Assembly (NCBI GenBank): GCA_051745265.1 | Contig: JBNJDW010000136.1 | Span: 1 to 5,271 of the forward strand | Origin: JBNJDW01 sp051745265 | GTDB lineage: Bacteria; Pseudomonadota; Alphaproteobacteria; Micavibrionales; CSBR16-224 | DNA length: 5,271 bases | Direction: 5' to 3' | Made by a program: the position numbers and the translations under genes | The notes under the pieces: generated by a model | Database searches by the model: none | What the model was told of the DNA's origin: nothing | The model's input: only the letters and a program-made list of their open reading frames with translations | In this document: positions 1 to 5,271 of the stretch, piece after piece | Layout of the letters: every line of letters begins with the position of its first letter | Position numbering within the stretch: the first letter of the stretch is position 1

Positions 1-615
1 ATTTTCAGAAGTGCCTTTGATCTGAGCGCGCTTGGCGGTGGTTTCCTGGGTGCTATTATTCAGGGTGTCCGGCGGGCGGCTTTCTCAAACGAGGCGGGGA
101 TCGGTTCAGCCTCTATCGCCCATGCGGCTGTTAAAACGGACAGTCATGTCAGTCAGGGGTTTGTGGCCATGTTAGAGCCGTTTATTGATACCGTGGTGAT
201 TTGTTCCCTGACCGCGCTTGTGATCGTTGTCAGCGGCGTATATGTCGGCGGGGAAGGCATGGAAGGCGTGGAACTGACGTCACGGGCCTTTGGCGGCACA
301 TTTGCCTTTTTCCCTTATATACTGGCGCTGGCGGTGTGTCTGTTCGCGTTCTCATCGATGATTGCCTGGTCGTATTACGGTCTGAAGTCTTTTACCTATC
401 TGTTTGGTGAAACCCCGCGGGCCGAGGCGACGTTCAAGGTCCTCTATTGCCTGATTACGATCGTAGGCGGCGCGGCGCAGATGAATAATATTATCAACTT
501 TATGGATGCGGCGATTTTTGCCATGGCTGTGCCGAATATTATCGGTTTGTATATCATGGCGCCGATGTTAAAGCGTGACGTTAAGGCGTATCTGGCCAAA
601 GTCAAAAATAACTGA
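1..615 (+). CDS. Alanine/glycine:cation symporter (AGCS family), C-terminal part; start lies outside the window
   Basis: This is an open frame from base 1 to a TGA at 613-615, giving 204 visible residues. The signature SNEAGIGSASIAHAA at about residues 29-43 closely resembles the conserved SNEAGxGSA block of AGCS transporters, which bring alanine or glycine into the cytoplasm with Na+ or H+. Four hydrophobic stretches follow, at about residues 61-83, 104-122, 146-162 and 168-188. They fit the last transmembrane helices of the family, and a short basic cytoplasmic tail (KRDVKAYLAKVKNN) ends the protein. The N-terminal half, including most of the substrate and cation site, is not in view, so substrate and coupling ion are inferred from family only. 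There is no sign of a frameshift. The gene ends 75 bases before the next start, and no convincing hairpin terminator follows it. The family call is firm; the exact substrate is not. Confidence 0.92.
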   Translation: MFRSAFDLSALGGGFLGAIIQGVRRAAFSNEAGIGSASIAHAAVKTDSHVSQGFVAMLEPFIDTVVICSLTALVIVVSGVYVGGEGMEGVELTSRAFGGTFAFFPYILALAVCLFAFSSMIAWSYYGLKSFTYLFGETPRAEATFKVLYCLITIVGGAAQMNNIINFMDAAIFAMAVPNIIGLYIMAPMLKRDVKAYLAKVKNN

Positions 616-690
616 TCGGTATTTAAGTCCCTGTTAAGGAAAATCCGCCATACTAACCATTGGGGAATTTTTTTTTACAGGACTGTGCAT

Positions 691-1128
691 ATGCGCTTTT
701 TTATACTAGCCATTTGGGCCTTCGTACTTCTGGGCGCCGACTTTTCAGCAACATCAGGCGGGATGATGCCATCCGCCCATGCTGCGGCGGATACAGAGAG
801 CTCTTCAGAATTTGAATATTTTGAATTAAAACCCCTGTTAATACCGGTGATTAATTCGCGTGGCCTGACGCAGCAGGTCAGTCTGGTTGTCACGATCGAG
901 GTGCCGACAGGTACATTGGATGAGGTCACGCCATATGGCCCAAGACTTACGGATGCCTATATTCAGGATATGTATGGTGTTCTGAGTGCTGGGTATGGCC
1001 TGGTTAATGGCAATGTCCTAAATGTCGAGGCGATCAAGCAGCGTCTAACCAAGGTCACGGTCAATATCCTTGGCGAAGAACGGGTGGAAGATGTGCTGTT
1101 GCAAATTGTCCAGCAGCGGCCTTTATAA
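691..1128 (+). CDS. Small exported FliL-like protein
   Basis: 145 residues. The ATG at 691 is preferred over an in-frame GTG at 685 because a weak Shine-Dalgarno (ACAGGA, 677-682) sits 8 bases before the ATG but only 2 before the GTG. The N-terminus has a hydrophobic run (residues 3-16) and a possible signal peptidase I site after AHA (residue 31), so the protein is probably periplasmic or anchored by an uncleaved helix. The rest resembles the periplasmic domain of FliL, the flagellar basal-body protein linked to the stator. It has a YFELKPLLIPVIN block near residue 46, a beta-strand core (QQVSLVVTIEV), a central PRLTDAYIQDM helix and a closing GEERVEDVLLQIVQQ strand. No flagellar genes are nearby and the usual longer cytoplasmic N-terminus is missing, so a flagellar role is not shown. 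The family call is from pattern recognition and is moderate. It converges on the next gene, with 10 bases between them. Confidence 0.6.
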   Translation: MRFFILAIWAFVLLGADFSATSGGMMPSAHAAADTESSSEFEYFELKPLLIPVINSRGLTQQVSLVVTIEVPTGTLDEVTPYGPRLTDAYIQDMYGVLSAGYGLVNGNVLNVEAIKQRLTKVTVNILGEERVEDVLLQIVQQRPL

Positions 1129-1137
1129 GCTATAAAG
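1121..1137. repeat. 7-bp inverted repeat at the junction of two convergent genes
   Basis: CTTTATA (1121-1127) and TATAAAG (1131-1137) pair perfectly around a three-base AGC loop. The element covers the stop codon of the FliL-like gene and ends just before the stop of the dksA-like gene. The stem is almost all A/T, so it is a weak hairpin. A short T run (1142-1146) follows on the plus strand. It may help end the plus-strand transcript, but it is not a convincing terminator alone. Confidence 0.3.
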
Positions 1138-1138
1138 A

Positions 1139-1492
1139 TTACTTTTTATCTCTGACCGCTTCAATGCAGGTTGGAACGGCGGGATCAGCCATCAGGCGGG
1201 CCTTACCGATAGGTTCGCCGGTGACAACACAATATCCGTATTCACCTATATCTATGCGATGCAGTGCCGCTGCGATTCGTTTGAGTTCATTACGGCAGCG
1301 TTCCTGTGTCGCAAGCTGCATAGCCTGCATTTGCATGGCATCCATTCGCGATAAACGACCCTGCCGGGTCTGATCCAGCTCAACCGGCCCGCTGACCTCA
1401 TCATCAGATTCAAGTGCAGCCTCGATCACGGCTTTGCGATCAAGCAGTCTTTGCTTCATCTCTTCAATATTTATATCTAATTCATCGCTCAT
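1139..1492 (-). CDS. DksA/TraR-family protein with a cysteine-depleted (DksA2-like) zinc finger
   Basis: 117 residues, shorter than E. coli DksA (151). DksA-type proteins enter the secondary channel of RNA polymerase through a coiled coil and modulate initiation, usually with ppGpp. Here two helical segments (about residues 5-30 and 50-80) flank a tip region with LDQTRQGRLSRMDAM (39-53). The tip does not show the DxxDxA signature of classical DksA. The finger region reads C88-X2-T91-X17-C109-X2-A112, so the second and fourth zinc cysteines are Thr and Ala. From memory, this is the same substitution as in Pseudomonas aeruginosa DksA2, a zinc-independent paralogue. The GEYGYC and TGEPIGKARL context is typical of the family. 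The start has a good Shine-Dalgarno (GGAG, complement of 1499-1502) six bases upstream. The gene is divergent from the small lipoprotein gene. Family membership is strong; whether it binds zinc or acts on transcription is inferred. Confidence 0.88.
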   Translation of the reverse strand: MSDELDINIEEMKQRLLDRKAVIEAALESDDEVSGPVELDQTRQGRLSRMDAMQMQAMQLATQERCRNELKRIAAALHRIDIGEYGYCVVTGEPIGKARLMADPAVPTCIEAVRDKK

Positions 1493-1529
1493 GTTTTTCT
1501 CCGGAGGTCAGTATATGTGGATTCTAAAA

Positions 1530-1535
1530 ATTATA
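1530..1535 (-). promoter_or_regulatory. Possible -10 element for the dksA-like gene
   Basis: The minus strand reads TATAAT exactly at 1535-1530, 38 bases upstream of the dksA-like start codon. That position would give a short leader. I see no good TTGACA-like -35 at 16-18 bp spacing, so this may be an activator-dependent promoter or a chance match in AT-rich DNA. Confidence 0.3.
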
Positions 1536-1549
1536 AAGCGGAAAGGCGC

Positions 1550-1574
1550 GGAACTTCCTATGTCAGGCCTCGTA
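1550..1574 (+). promoter_or_regulatory. Candidate EcfG/SigT-type general stress promoter for the small lipoprotein gene
   Basis: GGAAC (1550-1554) is followed after exactly 16 bases by CGTA (1571-1574). The known alphaproteobacterial general stress response promoter is GGAAC-N16/17-CGTT, so the -35 is perfect and the -10 matches three of four core bases. Transcription would start near 1580, leaving a leader of about 30 bases before the ATG at 1614. GGAAC also occurs by chance inside coding regions of this window, but this is the only intergenic copy I noticed on the plus strand, and both spacing and direction suit the gene that follows. Confidence 0.4.
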
Positions 1575-1613
1575 TGTAAGACACAATAATTATTCAAGGA
1601 AATGGAGATAACA

Positions 1614-1760
1614 ATGAAATTCTCAATTAAAATTTTTACTCTGGCGGCTGTTATTTTGGGCAGCACCAGTTTTTTGTCAGCCTGTTCAACGCGTGAAATG
1701 CTAGCCGGGGGTGCCGGTGCTGCGGGCGGTTATGTTGTCGGTCAACAGGTGGATGATTAA
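1614..1760 (+). CDS. Small glycine-rich lipoprotein (48 residues)
   Basis: A short gene with a good Shine-Dalgarno (GGAG, 1604-1607) six bases before its ATG. The N-terminus is a lipoprotein signal: MKFSIK basic start, a hydrophobic core (about residues 7-20), then the lipobox LSAC with Cys24 as the predicted lipidated residue. The mature part is only about 25 residues. It starts with CSTREML, continues with a glycine/alanine stretch AGGAGAAGGYVVG (31-43) that resembles a glycine zipper or half of a glycine-zipper 2TM domain, and ends QQVDD. Ser25 rather than Asp after the Cys would favour outer-membrane sorting under the rule known from E. coli. In size and layout it recalls entericidin-type small lipoproteins, but I do not claim homology. 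The function is unknown. A candidate stress-type promoter lies just upstream. Lipoprotein call strong, role open. Confidence 0.8.
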   Translation: MKFSIKIFTLAAVILGSTSFLSACSTREMLAGGAGAAGGYVVGQQVDD

Positions 1761-1788
1761 CTCTTCCAACCAATCTTCTGTCCAAAGC

Positions 1789-1816
1789 TTGGCAGAACGC
1801 AAAAAACGACTATACT
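1789..1816 (+). promoter_or_regulatory. Probable sigma-70-type promoter of glpDK
   Basis: TTGGCA (1789-1794, five of six to TTGACA) and TATACT (1811-1816, five of six to TATAAT) are separated by 16 bases. Transcription would start near 1823, giving a leader of about 46 bases. The -35 lies in the left arm of the inverted repeat and the -10 in its spacer, so a transcript from here carries only the right arm and cannot form the long hairpin. A second -10-like hexamer, TGTAAT (1835-1840), has no matching -35. Confidence 0.5.
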
Positions 1817-1841
1817 GTGGCTGTGAAGTTAAAGTGTAATC

Positions 1842-1851
1842 GAACGCGTTC
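1842..1851. promoter_or_regulatory. Perfect 10-bp palindrome GAACGCGTTC in the glpD leader, possible operator
   Basis: GAACGCGTTC equals its own reverse complement. It lies just downstream of the predicted transcription start and overlaps the right arm of the larger inverted repeat. A repressor bound here could block glpDK transcription. The half-sites face the opposite way to the E. coli GlpR operator (TGTTCG...CGAACA), so GlpR cannot be assigned from the sequence. Confidence 0.3.
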
Positions 1852-1868
1852 TGCCAGGCTTTTTTTAT

Positions 1869-3434
1869 ATGACAGTTAGAAATATTACAACGGATATACT
1901 CGTGATCGGTGGCGGCATTAATGGTGTTGGTATTGCCCGTGACCTTGCCGGACGGGGCGCCTCCGTTGTTCTGTGTGAACAGGGCGACCTTGCCAGCGGT
2001 ACATCATCAGCCAGTACAAAAATTATTCACGGTGGTCTGCGTTATCTGGAGCAATTTAATTTCAAGCTGGTGCGGGACTCCCTGATCGAGCGTGAGATTT
2101 TATTACGTTCTGCCCCGCATCTGATTACGCCGATGGATTTTGTCCTGCCTCATAATAAGAAATTACGGCCTTATTGGATGATTCGTCTGGGGCTGTTCCT
2201 GTATGATTATCTGGGCCCCCGCGATATTCTGCCCGGCTCAGAGGGGCTTAATTTTAAAAATCATCCGACAGGCTTGCCGCTGAAGGACGCATGTAAGCGT
2301 GGGGTCATGTATTCGGACTGCTGGACCGATGATGCGCGGCTGGTTATTACCACGGCTGTCGATGCGCGCGATCGCGGGGCGGAAATCCTGACCCGCAGCC
2401 GCTGTAAATCCGTACGTAAAAAACGCGGCAGCCATATCTGGCGCGCCATGCTCGAAGACCATATCACCAAACGTGAAACTTTTGTCGATGCCAAGCTGGT
2501 GGTCAACGCGGCCGGGCCCTGGGTGGATCAGGTTATTGACGGAGTTGATAAGGAGATTGCGGATCATCATATCCGGATGGTCAAGGGCAGCCATATCATC
2601 GTTCCGAAAATGTATGAAGGCAATCATGCTTATATTCTGCAAAATACCGATAAGCGGATTGTCTTTGCCATTCCTTATGAAGGGCTTTATACGCTGATCG
2701 GCACAACAGATGTTGATTATACCGGTAATCCCGGAGATGCCGAAATCAGTGGTGATGAAGTGCAGTATCTATGCCGGGTGGTAAACGGTTATTTTAAATC
2801 ACAAATCAAGCCTGAGGATATTGTCTGGAGCTATAGCGGCGTCCGCGCACTGGCTGATGAAGGCAAAAAGGATAAAGCTTCACAAGTGACGCGTGATTAT
2901 ATTCTGGAGATGAAAGAACATGCTGGCCTGCCAATTTTGTCTGTTTATGGCGGGAAACTGACAACCTTCCGTAAATTGTCAGAACAGGCGGCGAATATGA
3001 TTATGGAGAAATTGGGCCGGAAAGCGGATCCCTGGACTGAGTTTGCCGTTCTGCCGGGCGGTAATTTTAAGACATCCGATTTTGATATGTTTTTCAAGAC
3101 CTTCTGCCGGGAATTTGAATGGTTACCTAGAGAGATTGCCATGCGTTATTGCCGGACATATGGCACGCGGGCCCGTTATTTCCTGCGTGGTGCGCGGCAG
3201 ATTTCAGACCTTGGCGAACATTTGGGCGGCGGTATTTATGAGGCCGAAATCGCCTATCTGGTTCTCAAGGAATGGGCAACAACGATGGAGGATATTCTTT
3301 GGCGGCGGTCGAAATGGGGATTGCATATTCCTGAAGAAACAGAAAAGAATATTTCCCGTATTTTGCGGAAATACAAAAAACGCTTTGCAACGATAGATCA
3401 GGACACACCGGTAAAGAAGGCGATTCAGCAATGA
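1869..3434 (+). CDS. glpD: Aerobic glycerol-3-phosphate dehydrogenase (FAD-dependent)
   Basis: 521 residues, slightly longer than E. coli GlpD (501). It oxidises sn-glycerol-3-phosphate to dihydroxyacetone phosphate at the inner face of the cytoplasmic membrane and reduces quinone. The FAD-binding motif IGGGINGVGIARDLAGRG (13-30) matches the family signature. It is followed by GTSSASTKIIHGGLRYLE (44-61). SYSGVRAL (321-328) holds Arg326, the likely counterpart of catalytic Arg317 in E. coli, and YGGKLTTFRKL starts at Tyr360. The C-terminal helical DAO_C domain covers about residues 390-510. The ATG at 1869 puts the FAD motif at the usual distance from the N-terminus. It has almost no Shine-Dalgarno, only AGG (1856-1858) ten bases upstream inside the inverted-repeat arm. 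The stop overlaps the glpK start (ATGA), so the two genes are probably co-transcribed and translationally coupled. No key residue appears missing. Confidence 0.97.
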   Translation: MTVRNITTDILVIGGGINGVGIARDLAGRGASVVLCEQGDLASGTSSASTKIIHGGLRYLEQFNFKLVRDSLIEREILLRSAPHLITPMDFVLPHNKKLRPYWMIRLGLFLYDYLGPRDILPGSEGLNFKNHPTGLPLKDACKRGVMYSDCWTDDARLVITTAVDARDRGAEILTRSRCKSVRKKRGSHIWRAMLEDHITKRETFVDAKLVVNAAGPWVDQVIDGVDKEIADHHIRMVKGSHIIVPKMYEGNHAYILQNTDKRIVFAIPYEGLYTLIGTTDVDYTGNPGDAEISGDEVQYLCRVVNGYFKSQIKPEDIVWSYSGVRALADEGKKDKASQVTRDYILEMKEHAGLPILSVYGGKLTTFRKLSEQAANMIMEKLGRKADPWTEFAVLPGGNFKTSDFDMFFKTFCREFEWLPREIAMRYCRTYGTRARYFLRGARQISDLGEHLGGGIYEAEIAYLVLKEWATTMEDILWRRSKWGLHIPEETEKNISRILRKYKKRFATIDQDTPVKKAIQQ

Positions 3435-4924
3435 AAACACCGCAAAAACCGTATATTTTGACCATTGATCAGGGAACGACCACCACCCGTGCGATTTTGT
3501 TTTCAAAAGACATGGATGTTGTGGCCGTGACGCAAAAGGAACTTGAACTGTTCTATCCCAAAAACGGCTGGGTGGAACAGGATGCGATGATGATCTGGTC
3601 CGATACCGTTCAGCTCTGTCAGGACGTTGTAAAAAAGGCCGAAATTGACCTGTTCGATATTGCCGCGATCGGCATTACCAATCAGCGCGAAACAGTCGTT
3701 GTCTGGGATAAGAAAACCGGTAAGCCCTTGTATAACGCGATTGTCTGGCAGGACCGCCGGACAGCGGATATGTGCCGCGCATTGGCCGAGGCCGGACATG
3801 AAGAAATGATCCGGCAGAAAACCGGCCTGCTGATTGATCCTTATTTCAGCGCGACCAAGATTAAATGGGTGCTGGACAATGTTGATAAGGCCCGTGATAA
3901 GGCCGAGGCGGGAAATCTGCTCTGCGGGACCATTGATGCCTTTTTAATCTGGCATCTGACCGGCGGTAAGTCTCATGTCACGGATGCAACAAATGCGTCA
4001 CGCACCCAGCTTTATAATATTGTGGAAGATAAATGGGATGATGAGCTGCTGGAATTGTTTGATATTCCCGCCAGCATGCTGCCCGAGGTCAAAGACAATG
4101 TCGATGATTTCGGCACCACCACCCATGCGCTGTTTGGCGGCCATGATCTGAAAATCACCGGTGTTGCCGGCGATCAGCAGGCAGCCTTTATCGGGCAGGC
4201 CTGTTTTACCCCCGGTATGGTCAAAAGCACCTATGGCACCGGCTGTTTTGCCCTGTTGAATATCGGCACGGATTTTAAATCTTCGGAACACCGGATGCTG
4301 ACTACTATTGGCTACCGGTTGGGAGGACAGATCACTTATGCTTTTGAGGGCTCAATTTTTATTGCCGGTGCTGCCGTGCAATGGCTTCGTGATGGGATTA
4401 ACATTATTGACCAGGCTGCGGAGTCAGAAGATCTGGCGCAGGATCTGGAACATAATGATGATGTCTATCTGGTGCCGGCCTTTACCGGGCTTGGTGCGCC
4501 GCACTGGGATCCGGAAGCGCGGGGGATCATAACGGGTATTACACGCAATACATCCCGGTCGCATCTTGTCCGCGCGGCTTTGGAGGCACAGGCCTATCAA
4601 ACGGAAGATTTGCTGGAAGCCATGGCCAAAGATGCCGGCCAGCCCATTGCAGAGCTTAGGGTCGATGGCGGCATGGTGGCCAATAACTGGGTGTGTCAGT
4701 TTCTGGCCGATATTACGGGCGTGACGGTTAAACGGCCGCATATCATTGAGACCACTGCCTTGGGGGCAGGGTATTTGGCCGGGCTTGGTGCCGGATTGTT
4801 CGATTCTGTTGATGATATTACCGATGCATGGTCAGAAGCAGCCCGCTTTGCACCGCAAATGGATGAGGAACATCGCCAGGTGCTTTACCAAGGCTGGAAA
4901 ACAGCCCTGCAACGTTGCCGTTAA
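3431..4924 (+). CDS. glpK: Glycerol kinase
   Basis: 497 residues, against 502 in E. coli. It phosphorylates glycerol with ATP to sn-glycerol-3-phosphate in the cytoplasm, trapping it and feeding GlpD. The FGGY-kinase fold is clear. The phosphate-binding loop is DQGTTTTRAI (13-22). The glycerol-binding residues line up with E. coli at a constant offset of +2: Arg86-Glu87 (in NQRET), Trp106 (in VWQDRR), Tyr138 (in DPYFSATK) and Asp248-Gln249 (in AGDQQAA). STYGTGCF and the late DGGMVANNW motif are also present. The C-terminal FAPQMDEEHR differs from the IIA-Glc docking segment of E. coli GlpK (FRPGIETTER), and the tail is shorter, so enterobacterial-type IIA-Glc inhibition is unlikely. The Gram-positive phosphorylatable His also appears absent by eye alignment. 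The start overlaps the glpD stop by four bases, with AGAAGG (3415-3420) as ribosome site. Confidence 0.98.
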   Translation: MKTPQKPYILTIDQGTTTTRAILFSKDMDVVAVTQKELELFYPKNGWVEQDAMMIWSDTVQLCQDVVKKAEIDLFDIAAIGITNQRETVVVWDKKTGKPLYNAIVWQDRRTADMCRALAEAGHEEMIRQKTGLLIDPYFSATKIKWVLDNVDKARDKAEAGNLLCGTIDAFLIWHLTGGKSHVTDATNASRTQLYNIVEDKWDDELLELFDIPASMLPEVKDNVDDFGTTTHALFGGHDLKITGVAGDQQAAFIGQACFTPGMVKSTYGTGCFALLNIGTDFKSSEHRMLTTIGYRLGGQITYAFEGSIFIAGAAVQWLRDGINIIDQAAESEDLAQDLEHNDDVYLVPAFTGLGAPHWDPEARGIITGITRNTSRSHLVRAALEAQAYQTEDLLEAMAKDAGQPIAELRVDGGMVANNWVCQFLADITGVTVKRPHIIETTALGAGYLAGLGAGLFDSVDDITDAWSEAARFAPQMDEEHRQVLYQGWKTALQRCR

Positions 4925-4944
4925 GTTGCTGAATCTATAAAAGA

Positions 4945-4974
4945 AAAAGGCGCCTCCCCCGTGAAACGCCTTTT
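4945..4974. terminator. Bidirectional intrinsic terminator between glpK and the HD-GYP gene
   Basis: AAAAGGCG (4945-4952) and CGCCTTTT (4967-4974) form an 8-bp stem with a 14-base loop, 20 bases after the glpK stop. On the plus strand the stem ends in TTTT. On the minus strand the complementary arm is followed by TTTTTCTTTT, a better U tract. It can therefore serve both convergent genes, although it is 125 bases from the end of the minus-strand gene. Confidence 0.7.
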
Positions 4975-5098
4975 ATCTCTATCTATACACCCAACCGTAT
5001 GTCCGGTCGTATTGAGGAAACGAATGCTTAAATCATCATTCAATTTAACTCTACGACTTAATCCTTAGTATTTTATTAATGGTAGATAAAAAGAAACT
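4975..5098. other. AT-rich spacer between convergent genes
   Basis: These 124 bases lie between the terminator and the stop of the HD-GYP gene. I see no open frame of note, no RNA gene and no strong hairpin. The best fold is a 5-bp GAATG/CATTC pair (5022-5026 with 5037-5041), which is too weak to interpret. Confidence 0.5.
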
Positions 5099-5271
5099 TC
5101 AGAACTCGCGACCGTAATATTCATCGGTTAAGCGCTCGGGCTCGTCACGATAAAGTTTAACAGTGGCATCGACAACATCCGGATCATATTTTTGACCACG
5201 ACCATTAATGATTTCGTCTAAAGCGTCATCAATGCTCATTGCTTTGCGCCACGGGCGGTCTGATGTAATTG
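5099..5271 (-). CDS. HD-GYP-type phosphodiesterase, C-terminal end; start lies outside the window
   Basis: The minus strand has an open frame entering at the window edge and ending at TGA (complement of 5099-5101), showing 56 residues. It begins ITSDRPWRKAMSIDDALDEI, matching the block (D)AxTSDRPYRKA...AxxEI that closes HD-GYP domains. It then shows GRGQKYDPDVVDATVKLY, the usual G-x-x-FDPxVVxAF helix. HD-GYP proteins hydrolyse cyclic di-GMP and are often fused to a receiver or sensor domain. The HD and GYP residues themselves and any N-terminal domain are beyond the edge, so catalytic competence and input signal cannot be judged. The tail LTDEYYGREF is short and acidic-aromatic. A related HD-domain protein without c-di-GMP activity is the main alternative. 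It converges on glpK. Confidence 0.82.
   Translation of the reverse strand, partial: ITSDRPWRKAMSIDDALDEIINGRGQKYDPDVVDATVKLYRDEPERLTDEYYGREF

Larger units (their letters stand above)
1784..1866. repeat. 17-bp inverted repeat with 45-base spacer and T7 tract, just before glpD
   Basis: The left arm (1784-1800, AAAGCTTGGCAGAACGC) pairs along its full length with the right arm (1846-1862, GCGTTCTGCCAGGCTTT), with one G-U pair (1789 with 1857). The spacer is 45 bases. The right arm runs into a T tract (1860-1866) that ends two bases before the glpD start codon. A transcript crossing the whole element could fold into a long stem followed by U's, like an intrinsic terminator with an unusually large loop. 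That would stop read-through from the lipoprotein gene into glpD. The arms could instead be two operator copies or the ends of a small dispersed repeat. The pairing is seen directly; the role is inferred. Confidence 0.75.

Noticed and set aside
685..690. In-frame GTG as start of the FliL-like gene
   Set aside because: The Shine-Dalgarno-like ACAGGA would be only two bases from the GTG but eight from the ATG at 691, so the ATG is favoured.
616..690. Terminator after the symporter gene, suggested by nine T's at 668-676
   Set aside because: No convincing GC-rich stem precedes the T run, and the T run lies directly next to the ribosome site of the next gene.
1164..1373. Plus-strand open frame opposite the dksA-like gene
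   Set aside because: The minus-strand frame has clear DksA-family motifs and a good ribosome site. The plus-strand frame has neither.
1842..1851. GlpR operator assignment before glpD
   Set aside because: The E. coli GlpR operator has TGTTCG...CGAACA half-sites. Here the half-sites face the other way, so only an unassigned palindrome is reported.
2238..2642. Long minus-strand open frame inside glpD
   Set aside because: It is a shadow of strongly conserved GlpD coding sequence. The translation shows no recognisable domain and there is no independent ribosome site or promoter evidence.
3503..4741. Minus-strand open frames of about 100 residues inside glpK
   Set aside because: They are antisense shadows of a fully conserved kinase frame, with no recognisable protein features.
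4975..5098. Small RNA or riboswitch in the spacer between convergent genes
   Set aside because: Only a 5-bp weak pair is visible and there is no promoter-like pair or conserved motif.

Overview
The window reads as chromosomal DNA of an alphaproteobacterium. The base composition is balanced, the genes are densely packed, and the FliL-like, DksA-like and glycerol genes resemble alphaproteobacterial families. A possible GGAAC-N16-CGTA promoter of the alphaproteobacterial general-stress type fits the same picture. I cannot name the genus. No mobile element, CRISPR array, tRNA or rRNA is visible.

Layout, left to right. (1) Positions 1-615 hold the C-terminal part of an AGCS-family alanine/glycine:cation symporter, plus strand, with its start outside the window. 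(2) Positions 691-1128 encode a small exported FliL-like protein, plus strand. (3) Positions 1139-1492, minus strand and convergent with it, encode a short DksA/TraR-family protein. Its zinc finger has two of the four cysteines replaced (C-X2-T-X17-C-X2-A), as in the zinc-independent DksA2 type. (4) Positions 1614-1760 encode a 48-residue glycine-rich lipoprotein, plus strand. It is divergent from the dksA-like gene and has a candidate EcfG/SigT-type promoter. (5) Positions 1784-1866 form a striking 17-bp inverted repeat that contains a good sigma-70-like promoter and ends in seven T's two bases before glpD. (6) Positions 1869-4924 are glpD-glpK, a two-gene operon with an ATGA overlap. (7) Positions 4945-4974 look like a bidirectional terminator, followed by 124 bp of AT-rich spacer. 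(8) Positions 5099-5271, minus strand, are the C-terminal end of an HD-GYP-type phosphodiesterase that runs off the window.

The only clear metabolic unit is glpDK. GlpK phosphorylates glycerol to sn-glycerol-3-phosphate. GlpD oxidises that to dihydroxyacetone phosphate at the membrane and passes electrons to quinone. No glycerol facilitator (glpF) or regulator (glpR) is in the window. The other genes look like independent neighbours.

I did not find a clearly new multi-gene system. The parts most worth a second look are the promoter nested in an inverted repeat before glpD, the cysteine-depleted DksA paralogue, and the small lipoprotein with its possible stress promoter.
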